Source: Paramecium octaurelia (Eukaryota > Ciliophora > Oligohymenophorea > Peniculida > Parameciidae). From it: DNA of 64,000 bases. This document shows, piece after piece, positions 38,604 through 48,101 of the stretch. The stretch spans positions 1 to 64,000 of the forward strand of contig CAJJDP010000120.1 of assembly GCA_905182995.1 (NCBI GenBank). Reading direction: 5' to 3'. Numbering within the stretch: the stretch's first letter is position 1; each line of letters starts with the position of its first letter. The position numbers and the translations under genes are program-made. The notes under the pieces were generated by a model. That model saw only the letters and a program-made list of their open reading frames with translations, searched no databases and was not told the origin of the DNA.

Positions 38604-39899
38604 ATGAAATACCTCAACTACGACTTTATTGCACCCACTCATTTACATTACTTGAAGAGCTATCGCTATAAGGGCACAGATCAGTCCCTCCTATACAATT
38701 ACATACTCTCACCTTTGGCTGAATTATGTCTAAGATTTGTACCTATGAATGTTGCGTATTTGAATTTGAATCAACCTTTATTATTAGACCAAATGTATTA
38801 ACATTGATGGGACTGGCATGTATTATCTTACCACATATACTTTACTTTTTTGTGATGGGCGACAACTTTGCGGGATTCATTCCGAATTGGTTGCTGTGGC
38901 TGACAGCCCTGTTGCATATGCTATACATGGTAATATATGTATCTTAAGAAGAATTTCGACAACTTGGATGGGAAGCAAGCAAGGAGAACAAGTAAAAATA
39001 AAATAAATGTTTATAAGAAAATTCCTCACCTCTGGGAATGATTTTGGATCACAATTTTGATTCCATGATCATCTTGCTATAGGGTATTCATCTTGCTTTT
39101 ATGTTCTTCAAATAGGCACGAGCATGACTACTGCAATGCAATTTGGCAATACAATTTTCTCTGTCATCCTCTACATAATTCCCTCTGTGCCATTCTATAT
39201 AATTGCTCACGAAGAATATTATACGCACGAAATGAACCTGCCTATAATCAATGCTGCAGCAGAAGGCACAATAAGTGTGGCAGTAGTCTTTGCAGCAACT
39301 GCCTACTATGGTATTGATCAACTCTTAATTAGGATGCGACATGTGGGTGTAAAAATTGCCATGGTTCTTCGATTACCAGATCAACCAATTTGTTATGCTT
39401 ATGTTCATTATTTCAGTTATCATAACTATGCCTGCAGTGTAAAATATACATGCCCTAACCTATTAGTTTCCTGAAGATCAAGAGGTTCACCACCATCACT
39501 TCCTTATTAAAGTAACTAAGATATTTCTTCCTTTTTAATACTGTCATTCTGTATAGCATTTTGTTTTCACAGACCAACGTGATTCAAGATCATGTGAGAG
39601 CCTATATGTACACTGTCGGATTCACTATGTCAAAAGCAGTGGGGGTTGTTGCTCTAAACCATGTCAGCAATTAAAACTTGCCAGAATATCAGAATTCAAT
39701 TTACATCTTTGTGGTCATTTTACTAAATACAATTTCCGGATAAATACTTGGACAAACAATTATCGATGAAGGATGTTTAATTTAATTTGCTGCCACAGCA
39801 AGTTTTTTAATTCATCTACATTTCCTCTACAATATCGCAAGATAGATATCAGAAGCACTCAACATTAAAATTTTTTAAATCAATTCAACAAACAAATGA
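38604..39899 (+). CDS. Choline/ethanolamine phosphotransferase (CDP-alcohol type)
   Basis: ER membrane enzyme for the last step of phosphatidylcholine or phosphatidylethanolamine synthesis. The start MKYLNYDFIAPTHLHYL is followed by PNVLTLMGLACIILPH. The CDP-alcohol signature D-G-x2-A-R-x8-G-x3-D-x3-D is complete as DNLDGKQARRT, then SSPLGMILDHNFD, assembled across a 19-nt and a 26-nt intron. EEYYTHEMNLPIINAAAEG follows, matching the EYYTG...INGPEG region of the family. At least six small introns break the gene. The middle junctions near 39300-39570 are less certain; the C-terminal exon (NVIQDHVRAYMYTVGFTMSK) is clear. About ten hydrophobic segments. Substrate preference is not readable from sequence. 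Confidence 0.88.
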
Positions 39900-39922
39900 C
39901 ATTATATAATAATAAATAATTT

Positions 39923-40299
39923 ATGGAAATTTATTTTATAATCTCTTATTTTACTGTTGTGACTCTCTTCATTATTTGGAAATCATTTGAAGAAAAACAA
40001 TCAGAAGAACAATGGACCCATACTCTTCGTTAAGTTCATCTATCTCTCCAAGAATTGGCATAAACCTACCAAAATAAACAACATTCGAACATGTTAGAAC
40101 ACATTAAGGAAAATATGAAAATATTGTCTTCAATGCAGGAATAATTTTTAAATAGTAATTATTACCAACTTCACATCTAGCCCTCTTATAAACTCAAAAT
40201 TCAATGATCAAAAAAATCAATAGCAGTCGTCTCAGCAGTCGATCTTTGAATTACAGCTACAGAGAATTATCATTTGATAATGAATTAAAGTTTTAATGA
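39923..40299 (+). CDS. Small single-pass membrane protein
   Basis: About 116 residues with one 26-nt intron (40155-40180); removing it extends the frame from a TGA at 40205 to the TGA at 40297. The N-terminal segment YFIISYFTVVTLFIIW is a likely signal anchor, followed by a helical Gln/Glu-rich part (RQVHLSLQELAQTYQNKQ) and a Ser/Arg/Tyr-rich tail (SSRLSSRSLNYSYREL). It starts 24 bp after the phosphotransferase stop. No family recognised. Confidence 0.65.
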
Positions 40300-40347
40300 T
40301 CCACACCTGTCTATTTATTAAATTCACACACAATAACTATCAAGCTA

Positions 40348-40421
40348 GCCCTCCTAGCTCAGTTGGTCAGAGCGTTGGCCTTTTAAGCCAAATGTCAAGG
40401 GTTCGACCCCCTTGGAGGGCG
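40348..40421 (+). tRNA. tRNA-Lys (anticodon UUU)
   Basis: Acceptor arms GCCCTCC and GGAGGGC pair fully, with G as the discriminator base. D-stem GCTC/GAGC, anticodon stem TTGGC/GCCAA with loop CTTTTAA (anticodon TTT), and T-stem AAGGG/CCCTT with loop TTCGACC. No intron. It is not one of the UAA/UAG-reading glutamine tRNAs that the code requires; none is in this window. Confidence 0.95.
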
Positions 40422-40423
40422 GT

Positions 40424-40441
40424 TCTTTTTTTTATTTTTTT
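40424..40441 (+). terminator. RNA polymerase III T-run terminator
   Basis: A run of eight T, an A and more T directly follows the tRNA-Lys, as expected for Pol III termination. Confidence 0.8.
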
Positions 40442-40930
40442 TAATTATTTAAATAATATATTAATTATGCATAATCATTTGGTTTCTTCAATATCAAAAT
40501 GCTCAGTATATATAAGGCAAGCATAATTTATGGTAACTTTAAACAGGCTATTTAGAATAGGGTAAAAAATCATATGACACTGCAATTCGAAGAGTGATAG
40601 ATGAACTTTATAATTTAACTATTATTGTTATTATAGAATTTATATTTAAACACTTCATATGACTTAAAATTCGTTAAGATTATATGTAAATATTCTAATG
40701 GATGAGCTTGTAAAAGTAATTAAAATTTATTCTATTTTAGAACCACTCTTCTATTATGTTTGATTAAAAATAGGGATAATATGCTCTACTAATTGTGGTA
40801 TATCAAGAATGAAAAAATTGATTCATAATGCTGCTATGGATATTTATTTATTAATTAAATTCAAATTTAAAAGAAATCATTTTACTCTAGACATTGCTAT
40901 ATTTCTTCGATAGATTTAAGGGTTAGCAAT
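40442..40930. other. No gene recognised
   Basis: AT-rich spacer between the tRNA and the stop of the DUSP-UBL gene, with TGA in all frames. Confidence 0.5.
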
Positions 40931-41841
40931 TCAGTTGATTGCTAGTTCAAAGCTTATTCTAAAATTTATAAGAACTCTTGTTTGGTATGTAAATCTATTA
41001 GTGATTGCTATTTTACTTTTTTCAATTTCTTAATCATCTTCATCTTCGTCGGTTTCTATTTCCTCCTCTACGTCTCCATTGATCAGACTTTAACATGAAA
41101 TCATTATTTGCATTTCCTTCGTTATTTCCATTTCTTGTAAGGTCTTGTTGCCTTTGAAAGGCACCTTTTTGCCATTGTAATACATATGCGCTTTGTTATT
41201 GAATGTTTTGAGATTGATTTTGTGTTCTAACATATCGTAGATGTACTTTCTAAATTTATCAAATTTGATCCAAGGACAAGCTGGCACTTTTATGGCCATC
41301 ATTAGACCCTTATCATGTGGCTGTACAACCACCAATACAAGGTAAAACACTTCAGTGCAAATGCAAACACCTTAATCTAAATTTTCACAAGTAAAATAAT
41401 TTGTTAAGTTTGGGAGAATTTGAGTAACAAACACAATCACCTCATAATCTAGATTCATTTTTCGTCATATTGTATACCTGCGCTATAATACAATTTGAGA
41501 AAGCTCCAAATCTCTATTGAAATAATTTCGTAATCCTAACCATACTTAACATTAGATTTCAATTAATAAATTCGTGAGAATGTCATACTATGTTATTATG
41601 GTATTGAATATCCATCTACGTTTGGTTAAAAGGCATGATTGAGATCACATATATTTTGGTTGTTAATCTCTCCAATTTTACTAATATTAACTCCATTTGG
41701 ATTTTATAAGTAATTATTAAATTATCTAAACCTGAGGATGATTTCAAATAAGTACCATTGTGTTGAAATTGCAAAAGCATACCCTTCCTTAATCAAGGTA
41801 TTTAAGGTCCTGTACTGGTGTATGAAATCTTAGTCGAACAT
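40931..41841 (-). CDS. DUSP plus ubiquitin-like domain protein without a protease domain
   Basis: About 285 residues with two introns. A 24-nt intron near 41740 joins ISTQW to FRQFNNYLQNPNGVNISKI, giving a typical DUSP start, and a 29-nt intron near 41470 links the DUSP end (KYGQDYEIISIEIWSFLKLY) to the next part. The next part ends in a ubiquitin-like fold (IKFDKFRKYIYDMLEHKINL, YYNGKKVPFKGNKTLQEMEI) and an acidic stretch (EEEIETDEDEDDQE). DUSP-UBL pairs normally precede the catalytic domain of deubiquitinases such as USP4/USP15. Here the frame ends at a TGA at 40931 with no Cys/His boxes. It may be a non-catalytic adaptor, or a gene whose protease part was lost. Domain calls are by eye. Confidence 0.68.
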
Positions 41842-42073
41842 CTCTCTTTAATATAAAAATTATTGTAAATTAATCTTTTTTATATATATAACTACATAAA
41901 TATCTTTAATTTATTGTAGAATATATCAGATATATCTATAAACCTCGATCGTAAAGTCATTTCGCTTGACTTAATGGCTCTCTCAATAATATGGAGTAAT
42001 CAATCATTTGTGAGCATAGTATGTTTATGAATTTAAAATCTGATTAATTTATTTAACTGAATTATAATTTCAA

Positions 42074-43448
42074 ATGGAGGATCTCCTTGATATAAATGTG
42101 GAAAGAAACTTTCATGACATCACTTACATCATAAATATCAATGCCAATACTGAAATGCTGACAATAGATGTAGAATCAAAGTAATCAGGGGATTCTTGGA
42201 TCGCAAACTTTTAAGCATCCTATATCGAGGAAATCACATCCAAGACTGGGAATTATAAGAAATACCCAACATTTATCAAGATGTTGCAATCTGCAATCAA
42301 AAATCAGACAGATACTGTCTACATTGACATTCTCACATTCTAAGATCTAGAGCAAATCAAAAACAAAAGACCCAAATAAAATCAATAACAAAGTCTGGTC
42401 CCAAATAATAAACGTTATTTGATCCTTAGTTACATTGTTGAGTTTGATAAAGTTCATTACCCATTACCCCTCAATTTCAATGAGCAGCCCAATATTTAGC
42501 AAATGAAGAATACCATTATAAGGCTGAGAAGGGAGAATGAGCAATAAGCAAAACAATTGACAACACTTTTAGAGTCAAAGAAAAATGAAGTTAATCCTTT
42601 GGAGGTCATAAATGAACAGAATAAAGAAATTGAGTTTTTAAAAAATCTATTGGAATAAAAGGATAGAGACATTTTGGAACTCAAGAACATACTGCATCAA
42701 TAATCTTCAACAACTGTGAACAAGTAGGAGTATATTGAATTGAGATCAAAATATTTGCAAAGTGAAAGTACAAATGCAGAAATCACTAAGAAAGTGATTG
42801 AATTAGAGGATTGTCTCCAGTAAATTATAGATGAAAATCACCTATTAAAAAACCAAGATAAAAAAAACAAATAGAGAATATCATCTTTGGAATAGGAACT
42901 ATAATAAACTCTAACAAGATCTAAAACAAAATTGTAACCTAACATTTCAAGATCTCCTTCAACTTCTAAATCTTCTAATCAATTCAAGGTTTCAAGCAGC
43001 ATTAATAAAGTCTTATCGAAAAAGAAGAGTGCAGAGAAAACAACTCCCATCAGAGTATAATTTATGTTAAAATATTTAGATTAGAAAAGAGAGTTTTGAT
43101 AGTGATACTGAGTCCTCTTTCAGACGTAAATCAAATTCAAAAAGGACAGATTAGAGTCCATCTGCAAGGTCAAACTCTTCTCGCAAAACATCTTAAAAAT
43201 TGAAACAATCAAATTCAAATTTATTCAAAAAACAAAAGTAAACTACAACGAATGAATCGAGAAAATTTGAAGATCCTGAGGAATAGAGACTTTTAAAAAG
43301 ATTGAGGGATTTGAGAGAAAAAAATAAGGAAAATACTATAGTAACAACTCCATCTAATAAAATGGAAGCCAGTTGTGAGGATTTGCATAGTATTGATGAA
43401 AGATTAAACAAATTGAGCAATCTATTGCAAAGAGCAAAAAATTAATGA
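42074..43448 (+). CDS. CCDC61/VFL3 basal-body protein
   Basis: About 449 residues with one 25-nt intron near 43054. CCDC61 (Chlamydomonas VFL3) is a SAS-6-like-fold protein that anchors basal-body-associated fibres. The N-terminal head has the family landmarks GDSWIANFQASYIEEIT, KTGNYKKYPTFIKMLQSAI, VYIDILTFQDLEQIK and RYLILSYIVEFDKVHYPLP. A coiled coil from about residue 140 to 280 (IRLRRENEQQAKQLTTLLES) and a basic Ser/Arg/Lys-rich tail with SPSTSKSSNQF and RTDQSPSARS follow, as in homologues that bind microtubules. This is expected in a ciliate with thousands of basal bodies. Confidence 0.9.
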
Positions 43449-43605
43449 TCATTATTTATTCTATATTTTAGAATTGATAATATTATTCAATAATCCAATT
43501 TACTCTTTTTTATTTGAGATGTAGAGGTGAAGAATATGATTGAAAAAACGATGAGAATAAATGATTGATCATGAACATTTAAAATATGTATTAAATACTT
43601 TCATT

Positions 43606-44082
43606 ATGATTTTACTTTGTGTTTTGTATCCCAAAATCTCTTTTTTAAATCAAAGAATGCCAATATGTAAAATATGACCAAAATAACACATCCTATTTAG
43701 ACGACGATCTAAAATATGCTGTGAATAGAATTACCATTCTGGGCTCAAAGAAGTTGACTTTTGGGATGTTATATATTTAAGGGACTTGATGATGGTGATG
43801 GCAATTTCCATTCTTAAACTCGCACATCGTGTTGTTCAAATGATAAATCCAAATGCCTTTTTGAGCTATGTTGTCTTTGATCCATGGATTGGTTTAGAGA
43901 TTCACGAGTCCTTTTTAGTACGAATCTGGAAAGGAATTTACGATAGTAATAGTTTCTTGTTCACATTCCTGATCACAAAATGCAATGACCCAATCATAGA
44001 CTACATAGTGTTTGGATATGAGAGTTCGTTTCTAAAAGTTGGCATCGTTAAAATACTCAAGTTATTAAGCCAGAGCAATTGA
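43606..44082 (+). CDS. Unrecognised small protein
   Basis: A model with two introns (37 nt after MILL near 43618, 29 nt near 43748) gives about 136 residues: YVKYDQNNTSYLDDDLKYAV, then a mixed hydrophobic part ending in SSFLKVGIVKILKLLSQSN. Without introns the upstream part hits TGA codons. The last 98 codons (43786-44082) are open in any code. The start is uncertain and no family is recognised. Confidence 0.4.
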
Positions 44083-44106
44083 TATTAAAAGAAATAGCAT
44101 AAATAA

Positions 44107-44439
44107 TCAAAAACCCAATTCTTTTTTTAGTTTATCCAGTCTCTCTTTGCAGCCTTTCAAATTTTCAGTTTTGGTTCTTTCAACTTTAAAGATCTTGCGC
44201 ATTCTTTCTTTCTCTTAACGCACTTCATACAGTCTTTGCACAGTCTTTTGACGTGCCAATTCGAGATCGTTAAGTTCTTTATTTAACCCTTCAATAGTGG
44301 ATTTGTTGTGTTCGTAGAGTTTCTTCAGGTCCATAAATTTATGAGATTTCTTCTTGATTGATTGATTTTCATGTTGATAATTGTAAGTATTTTGATCTTG
44401 AGGTTTATCTTGTTTTAAGAGTTCAGTCGACCATAACAT
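44107..44439 (-). CDS. Small coiled-coil protein (5' end uncertain)
   Basis: From MLWSTELLKQ the frame runs through a basic/acidic coiled coil (LNKELNDLELARQKTVQRLY, ERLDKLKKELGF) to the TGA at 44107. The same frame stays open upstream to about 44640 as hydrophilic, Gln/Asn-rich sequence (FIADNIKYQLDPRYMLWS) without an ATG, so the true start probably lies across an unrecognised intron near 44620. Divergent from the CCCH gene at 44689. No function assigned. Confidence 0.55.
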
Positions 44440-44688
44440 ATACCTCGGATCTAATTGATACTTGATATTGTCTGCAATGAACTCTATGGTTTGTAATTCG
44501 CTGTCCTTAAATTATCCGATGTCGTTTTTTTCTTATCCATTCCTAAAATTGGTTTAAGATTTGATTTGAGTCTGAGAGCCCTCTTTATTCTCATTAGATT
44601 TTGAATTGTCTTATGCATGTTACTTTATATATGTTTATGATGAAGAGGGGTCCATAAAAAGTTATTATAATAAATAGATTATTAACGA

Positions 44689-46206
44689 ATGCTTGGCAGT
44701 AGAAGAGTCCGATCTCATGAATCTTCACTAACAAATTTGGATGCTTACAATCCTAATTGTCAAGTTAAAGTGCATATCAACCATCACTAATTTAAAACTC
44801 TTAAGTGTGAGAGTTAGCATTAAATCGATCAAAAAAAGTTTTGCCCTTTTTTTCATGATGAATCAGACCGAAGACGCGATGTTAAATAGCATTCATACGA
44901 GTAAAAATGGAATAACAATTATTTTTTTAATTTATAGATGCCAATTGTGTCCATAAGCGAATAAATGCCCAAGAGGAGATTAGTGCTAATGGTCTCATAA
45001 TAAGGTTGAGCAAGTCTATCATCCAAATAGATACAAGACAAAATATTGCACCCATTTAAGGGATTGTGAATATGGAGTTTATTGTTCATTTGCTCATTCG
45101 GAGTAAGAGTTAATTATCCCAGTAAAATTGGATGGCATGGTTTAAGATAAAAATTTTTGGATATTTCAATATAAAACAGTGTGGTGTCCTCATACTGTCA
45201 AGTAAATTTAAATGTTGATGTTTTAGTCATGACAGGGCATCGTGTGTTTATGCTCATAATGCACAGGATTTCAGAAGAGATCCGAAAATATTGTAACCCA
45301 AGGAGTGTCCACATTGGAATAAAACCAATCAAATTTTAAATTACGATAAGGGAGGCTGTCCAGATTAAGAATCATGCAAATATTGTCATGGGTGGAAGGA
45401 ATACGAATACCATCCTTTGATCTATAAGACTAAACCTTGTACACAGTAGAATTGCACCAAGAAATAAGGAGAATGTGCTTTCTTTCATTCTGAATAGGAG
45501 AAAAGGTAATTAAAGTATGCCATTTAGGGTGCGCAAGTAAGTTGCAGAAAACTCTTGGGTTATTGAAGAACCCAACATTCATATCGAAGCTAAAAGACAA
45601 CCATACAAGAGTACATCAAACTATTTAGGACCTATAATACCCAATTACATTCCTCAAGATTACTTGAGCAGAGAGAAGATGGAAATTGGACAGCCCTTTT
45701 GTTAATAATCAATTTCTAACACTAAAACTTCTGATACTCAATCTAGAAGAGGTTCTGATTTTTCAGATGGTTCAAAAACACAAAAGAAAAAACACACTAT
45801 TCAATAACAATACTAATCTCAAAAAAAACCTCGTACTGCTCCTGTTACTCCAGATCAAAAACAGTTTATGAGTAACAATTACACCATGAAGGTATAAAAT
45901 AATGTGCAAACTAATTCTTATCTTACTTATTCGAAAAAACTCTATGAAGAAATTTTGAAATTACATGAAGTATTTATTTAACATCAATTCTAGGGAGAGT
46001 ACATCTATAAAATTCTCCAGGGTTTCAAAATATCTGAGAAGATGCTTATGTAGATGAGTGATGAACAAATTCAATAACTCAATATTACTGAGCATCAAAT
46101 AACTCAACTTATTTAGGCATTAGCAGCCATAAAATAAGAACAAAGATATGATGAAACATGTGGAGATGAAATTCTTAGTTTGATTTCAAACTAAGGCAAA
46201 TTTTGA
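44689..46206 (+). CDS. Tandem CCCH zinc-finger protein with a C-terminal SAM-like domain
   Basis: About 477 residues with introns of 37, 25 and 22 nt. RNA-binding CCCH fingers appear in series: FCPFFHDE, CQLCPQANKCPRGDQCQWSH, KTKYCTHLRDCEYGVYCSFA, then WCPHTVNHDRASCVYAHNAQ with FRRDP, and CKYCHGWKEYEYHPLIYKTK with CTKKQGECAFFHSE. The YKT(R/K)xC..H..C..G..C.FAH plus RRDP spacing is that of plant-type TZF and Unkempt-like proteins. The tail (IYKILQGFKISEKMLMQMSD, EQIQQLNITEHQITQLIQAL) fits a SAM-like helical bundle. A role in mRNA turnover or translation is inferred. Confidence 0.8.
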
Positions 46207-46265
46207 AATTTTCAATATACATAAATATTGCAAAAATAAATTTTCCCCACATTAATTTATTCTAA

Positions 46266-46960
46266 ATGAGTTGGTAGTAAAAATTGAAAAAGCAAATAGG
46301 GTCACAAGCTTACTCTGAAATCAAGCAACTCAGATTTAATAATCTCCAACTTAATAAATTACCAGATGACTTCGTTTCAGAAATTCATAAATGCACCAAT
46401 TTGGAGATCCTGAGTTTAAATTAATGCGGCATCCGATCACTTGAAAATTTATAATAAATGAGTTCAGTCACTCGACTTGAGTATCTAGACAACTTTACAA
46501 CTTCTAAGACCTTGCAACAAATCGCCAAGGCTTTTCCCAATCTTGAAATTCTGATCGCAGGAGGGAATTTCCTAAGGGATCTTACAGACTTAGATTCATT
46601 GAAAACGTTGAAGAAATTAGAGGTTCTCAACATTATGAACGGCATAAATAAACCAGTATTTCATTTATTCATGTTTCCAAGGATTCCGAAGTTCGAAAGT
46701 ACGCTTTTCAGATATTGCAGAACTTGAAAGAGTTGGATGAAAAGGATTAATACGGACAGATTTATGTAAAGCCAAAGGAAGAGAAAAAACCACTTGAAAT
46801 CGAAACTCAAAATAATATGGAATAAGAAGAGGTGAGTCAAGAGGATGAGGAGTCTGCACTTTGTTCTGATGATAGCAACGAGGAAGAGGAATCTGATAGC
46901 GAAGAGGAAGATGATAGTGATCTCAGCGATTTCATTGAAAAAAAAGTAAAAAACGAATGA
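46266..46960 (+). CDS. ANP32-like leucine-rich-repeat acidic protein
   Basis: About 222 residues with one 26-nt intron near 46655. Short leucine-rich repeats (IKQLRFNNLQLNKLPDDFVS, TNLEILSLNQCGIRSLENL, FPNLEILIAGGNFLRDLTDL) end in an LRR cap (VRKYAFQILQNLKELDEKDQ), followed by an acidic tail of Glu, Asp and Ser ending in FIEKKVKNE. Size, cap and acidic tail match the ANP32 (LANP/pp32) nuclear phosphoprotein family, which binds histones and phosphatase PP2A. Confidence 0.85.
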
Positions 46961-46973
46961 TTTTATGTATACT

Positions 46974-47105
46974 TCATAAATGGTTTACTTCCTCATCATC
47001 TATTTCAGAATAATCCTATTTTTTCATGTGACAAGCTATGACATTATAAATGAAATAACTAAATCCCAATATCAAGGCCACTAAGATTGCTGTATAGCTA
47101 TCCAT
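46974..47105 (-). CDS. Tiny membrane protein (43 residues)
   Basis: One frame, MDSYTAILVALILGFSYFIY, then a short acidic tail with KKQDYSEIDDEEVNHL, ending at a TGA. It has a single transmembrane helix. It lies between the ANP32-like stop (13 bp away, convergent) and the TVP23 stop (39 bp away, same strand). It could be a real microprotein or an unrecognised terminal exon. Confidence 0.45.
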
Positions 47106-47144
47106 CTCCAAATTAATATTTATAATTATACATATAATTTATTT

Positions 47145-47818
47145 TCATTTAGACATCATTTAACCAACAAAATTAGTAACTACCTTGTTTGTAATATCCC
47201 CTTACAAATCTTTCACTTTCTATTTGTGATCTCCATTGCATTTGTAGTATCCGACCAGATTGGTCCAACACAACGACAACCCTATTATGTCGATAACAAA
47301 CTAATTTAGTCATCCTAAATACTTTCATTAATGTAAATGAGACCATATTTGAAAAAGTAAACACTCCCCAAGCCAAAGTAAAGCCTAACTGAGCAGTCCA
47401 AAAAAAGGTTTTATCGACTGCATTCACCTATTTATTCGGGAGGGAGTAGAATTCCCATTTTGAAGACCCATCTTCCATAATGATATTCTCCCACTTTAAA
47501 CCAACTAACAATCTACGTCTAGCAAGAATACGAATACCTTCCAGTGATATTCTTAACAGTCCAAAAGTCGAATGCGGAAAAAATAATCACCAATATGAAT
47601 GACCAAATGCTTTCCCCGAAAATGAGGTAGAACATCAATGCGAGTGCTTTGAATAGACATGTGAAAATGCACGCTTTAGGATGAGATGCTCGATTCAAGT
47701 CATAATTTGACGTTTAAAGAGGAACAGAATCTGAAGTCGAGGCTACAGACAATTTGGCTGGTTCATCTGTCGATGTTTATATTAAGGGTTTGGGAGGAGC
47801 TGATGGCATCTCCTACAT
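47145..47818 (-). CDS. TVP23-family Golgi membrane protein
   Basis: About 208 residues with introns of 25 and 22 nt. The TVP23/FAM18 family has four membrane spans in late Golgi vesicles. Landmarks are HPKACIFTCLFKALALMFYL, SAFDFWTVKNITGRLLVGLK, WENIIMEDGSSKWEFYSLPN, DKTFFWTAQLGFTLAW and TNLVGYYKCNGDHK; the last matches the family's conserved end, and two of them appear only after splicing. The N-terminus could begin at 47818 (MQEMPSAPPKP) or further upstream at 47860. Confidence 0.88.
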
Positions 47819-48101
47819 TTGAATCTTAAAATGCAAATCCTACAGGTGAATAATTTTCATACTTCTTCCATTAGTATTAACCCGAAATTGTTTAATATAA
47901 ATTATTATTTTATTTTTCAAAACATCTACACTATAATATATTATAAATCATAAAGAAAAATCCGTATTGTTTGAATAGTTCTAGGTGAAAATTATAATGA
48001 TGTCGCTATCAGTTCAATTGGCACACCAAGATAAAGATCTCTAAATTAGAGATTCAAATAATATTATGCTTTAATTATAATTAGAGATCATAATTGTTGA
48101 T

